Source: Bacillus mobilis (lineage in GTDB: Bacteria; Bacillota; Bacilli; Bacillales; Bacillaceae_G). Taken from it: a stretch of 64,000 bases of DNA. The notes beneath the pieces are model-generated. The model was given only the letters and a program-made list of their open reading frames with translations, searched no databases and had not been told where the DNA came from. The DNA lies in assembly GCF_001884045.1 (NCBI RefSeq), contig NZ_MACF01000128.1, forward strand, positions 16,886 through 80,885. Reading direction: 5' to 3'. Every line of letters begins with the position of its first letter. The first letter of the stretch is position 1. Both the position numbers and the translations under genes were made by a program. Shown here one piece after another: positions 62,531 through 64,000 of this stretch.

Positions 62531-63409
62531 TTACTTATGATGATGTAAGAAGTGGTAAATAGCACCAATCATTCCTGCGCAATTACCGTTTTGTGCAAGT
62601 TCAATCTCACAATTACTATAAATCTCTTTGTTTAAATATTTTTCTATCTCTTCTTTTACTTCTTTTAAGAACTGATTTCCTCTACCAGTAATTCCTCCAC
62701 CTATAACAATCATTTCTGGATTAAAAATATAAGCAAGATTACTAATTCCAATCGCTAAATGTTTAAAGAAAACCTCAACCGCTTGCGTAACTTCTCTATC
62801 TCCTTTATCATACAGTTCGAAAATCGTTTTTCCATTCCAATCACTTTCACCTTTATATTTTCGCACAAGACGAATTAACCCTGAAATGGAAGCGACCTCT
62901 TCAAACTGCTTTCCTTCTATTAACATATTTCCCCATTCACCAGCACTAAAAGAATGTCCCCTGTATAACTCTCCATCTATAAAAATCGCTCCTCCAATAC
63001 CAGTTCCAAGAGTAAGCATAATAAAATTTCTTTTTCCGTTTCCAATACCTTTCCACTTCTCACCCAAAGCTGCACAATTCACATCATTTTCAAGAGACAC
63101 AGGAACTTGTAATACCTCTTGCAATCTATCGATAATAGGAATAGTCGCGTAGTTCGGAATATGCTCCACCCCTCCCGTTACAACTCCTTTATGAATATTA
63201 ACAATTCCCGCAGTACTAATGCCAATTCCTGAAATCGTATGTTCATTCATTAATTGTTTGGATAGAAGAATAAGTTTTTGAATGATTTGTTCCCCACCCA
63301 AATGAATTTCTGTTGAAACTGTTTTATGCTTTCGTACTGTTCCTGTTTCTGAAACAATTCCATATTTAATTTGTGTACCACCAATATCAAATGCAATATA
63401 TTCTTTCAT
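62531..63409 (-). CDS. ROK family sugar kinase lacking the zinc motif
   Basis: A 292-residue ROK protein. IAFDIGGTQIKYGIVSETG is the phosphate-1 loop; GIGISTAGIV the sugar-side strand; LENDVNCAALGEKWKGIG includes the catalytic Asp region; LTLGTGIGGAIFIDGELYRG is phosphate-2. The usual zinc-binding CxCGxxGCxE after GExGH is absent: the sequence is GEWGNMLIEGKQFEEVAS. So substrate binding may differ from glucokinase or GlcNAc kinase. AGGAAGTGACAGCAG precedes the ATG. It is a single gene. Confidence 0.84.
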   Translation of the reverse strand: MKEYIAFDIGGTQIKYGIVSETGTVRKHKTVSTEIHLGGEQIIQKLILLSKQLMNEHTISGIGISTAGIVNIHKGVVTGGVEHIPNYATIPIIDRLQEVLQVPVSLENDVNCAALGEKWKGIGNGKRNFIMLTLGTGIGGAIFIDGELYRGHSFSAGEWGNMLIEGKQFEEVASISGLIRLVRKYKGESDWNGKTIFELYDKGDREVTQAVEVFFKHLAIGISNLAYIFNPEMIVIGGGITGRGNQFLKEVKEEIEKYLNKEIYSNCEIELAQNGNCAGMIGAIYHFLHHHK

Positions 63410-63549
63410 CTGCTGTCACTTCCTCTATTGTAATGCGTGTAACATTCTCACCACTCTACTATTATAAAGAATTTACACTAACTCTTTTCTCTCTTCAGAA
63501 ATACACCACCTTTTTCTATATATAGTTTTTTTTGCATAAAACTCTTTTT

Positions 63550-63602
63550 CCTAAGAAATATTACAAAGGGATGTATTTTAGATGGAATATTAATTTCTTA
63601 GG
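63550..63602 (+). promoter_or_regulatory. Inverted repeat covering the ribosome binding site
   Basis: CCTAAGAAAT (63550-63559) and ATTTCTTAGG (63593-63602) are perfect complements. The right arm includes the first bases of the GGAGGA ribosome binding site of the gene at 63612, so folding would hide it. Confidence 0.6.
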
Positions 63603-63611
63603 AGGAAAACA

Positions 63612-64000
63612 ATGACGAAAATCTTCATTTTAGCATCAACACTCTCTTTATCTTTTTTTAGCGGTTTAAATATCGGTAATGCAGCAACGGAAAACTTCTC
63701 TCCAGCAACAAACGCAATTGTACAAAATAACGATCATTTAGCAGAAGGCAACTCAAAAGATAATAATAAACCACCAGGAAACAATGGTTCTCAGGACGAT
63801 AGTGGTTCTGGCGGCAACAGTTCTGGTGGTAACGGTTCTGGTGGCAGTGGTTCCGGTGATAACGGCTCTGGCGGCAACGGCTCCGGTGGCAGTGGTTCCG
63901 GTGGTAACGGTTCTGGTGGCAGTGGTTCCGGTGATAACGGCTCTGGTGGCAATGGCTCCGGTGGCAACGGCTCCGGTGGTAACGGCTCTGGTGGCAATGG
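63612..64000 (+). CDS. Secreted Gly/Ser/Asn-repeat protein (5' part)
   Basis: The first 129 codons of a secreted protein, running off the window. A signal peptide (MTKIFILASTLSLSFFSGLN) is followed by cleavage near GNA-ATEN. Residues 25-64 are Asn/Asp-rich. From residue 65 the chain is a five-residue repeat, GSGGN with GSGGS and GSGDN variants, at least 13 times. There are no cysteines. Such tracts are flexible surface or matrix spacers; a folded domain may come after the window edge. GGAGGAAAACA precedes the ATG. Function unknown. Confidence 0.78.
   Translation, partial: MTKIFILASTLSLSFFSGLNIGNAATENFSPATNAIVQNNDHLAEGNSKDNNKPPGNNGSQDDSGSGGNSSGGNGSGGSGSGDNGSGGNGSGGSGSGGNGSGGSGSGDNGSGGNGSGGNGSGGNGSGGN
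63804..64000 (+). repeat. 15-bp coding tandem repeat
   Basis: Thirteen units of GGTTCTGGTGGCAAC type, each coding GSGG[NS] or GSGDN, to the window edge. Units vary at third bases (TCT/TCC, GGT/GGC, AAC/AAT), with a higher-order order repeated (N-S-DN-N), so copies were duplicated in blocks. Confidence 0.85.

Noticed and set aside
63791-63997. Minus-strand frame coding PPEPLPPEPL repeats
   Set aside because: It is the reverse complement of the 15-bp Gly/Ser repeat; any such repeat opens the opposite frame. It has no start signals and the plus-strand frame has a ribosome binding site and signal peptide.
1-64000. CRISPR array, prophage, insertion sequence or integrative element
   Set aside because: No spaced direct repeats, no integrase, transposase or phage structural genes, and gene order follows the chromosomal backbone of Bacillus.

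Overview
The window is AT-rich, low-GC Firmicute chromosome. Gene content and order match the Bacillus cereus group: sspK, yfhJ, yfhH, recX and yfhF beside mutY; ugtP; pflA/pflB; the yfkA to yfkK neighbourhood; the yceC-yceH tellurite-type cluster; class I fumarase; and dispersed copies of a short repeat typical of this group. No phage, insertion sequence, CRISPR array, rRNA or intact tRNA gene was seen. It reads as core chromosome with small accessory parts.

Layout. 1-4.6 kb: the mutY/yfh housekeeping and spore block. 4.8-7.3 kb: an amidohydrolase, a tRNA-like leader RNA in front of a GNAT acetyltransferase, yfhE, and a gene-free stretch packed with DnaA-box sequences. 7.3-12 kb: ugtP (glycolipid synthesis), then pyruvate formate-lyase and its activase. 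12.3-18.2 kb: one six-gene minus-strand operon with two tandem-domain glycosyltransferases, UDP-sugar dehydrogenase, sugar epimerase and two small beta-barrel-like proteins. 18.4-27 kb: a tubby-like membrane protein, a serine hydrolase, the GlcNAc PTS transporter, glutaminase, YtaF, an XRE regulator and a deacylase. 27-30.5 kb: a sigma-54 module (activator, divergent sigma-54 promoter, lipoyl-like protein, amino acid permease). 30.7-37.7 kb: small membrane and lipoprotein genes, truA, rRNA methyltransferase, 3-methyladenine glycosylase, pdaA, fumarase. 37.9-43.5 kb: SE1561, yfkAB, yfkD, chaA, small genes, a Fur-boxed EamA transporter, DedA. 43.9-49.3 kb: a 922-residue TPR/degenerate-dynamin protein, signal peptidase, YhhN, EamA. 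49.5-56.8 kb: an iron-type P1B-4 ATPase, the yfkJ-yfkI-yfkH operon, yfkK, a calcium-type P-ATPase. 56.8-62.4 kb: yceH, yceG, yceF(terC) and three TerD paralogues. 62.5-64 kb: a ROK kinase and the start of a secreted Gly/Ser-repeat protein.

The most unusual element is at 5963-6153. A pseudo-tRNA fold sits directly upstream of a GNAT gene, and its T-arm 3' strand is also the 5' arm of a 17-bp intrinsic terminator. The terminator's 3' arm can instead pair with a segment next to the ribosome binding site. This is a chain of competing pairings, as in an attenuator, built from tRNA-like parts. Second is a run of seven DnaA-box-like 9-mers within 192 bp (7056-7247), between yfhE and ugtP. Others are a sigma-54 promoter with a distal 12-bp dyad, a Fur box filling the spacer of the 42.4-kb promoter, and the paired 515-residue double glycosyltransferases.
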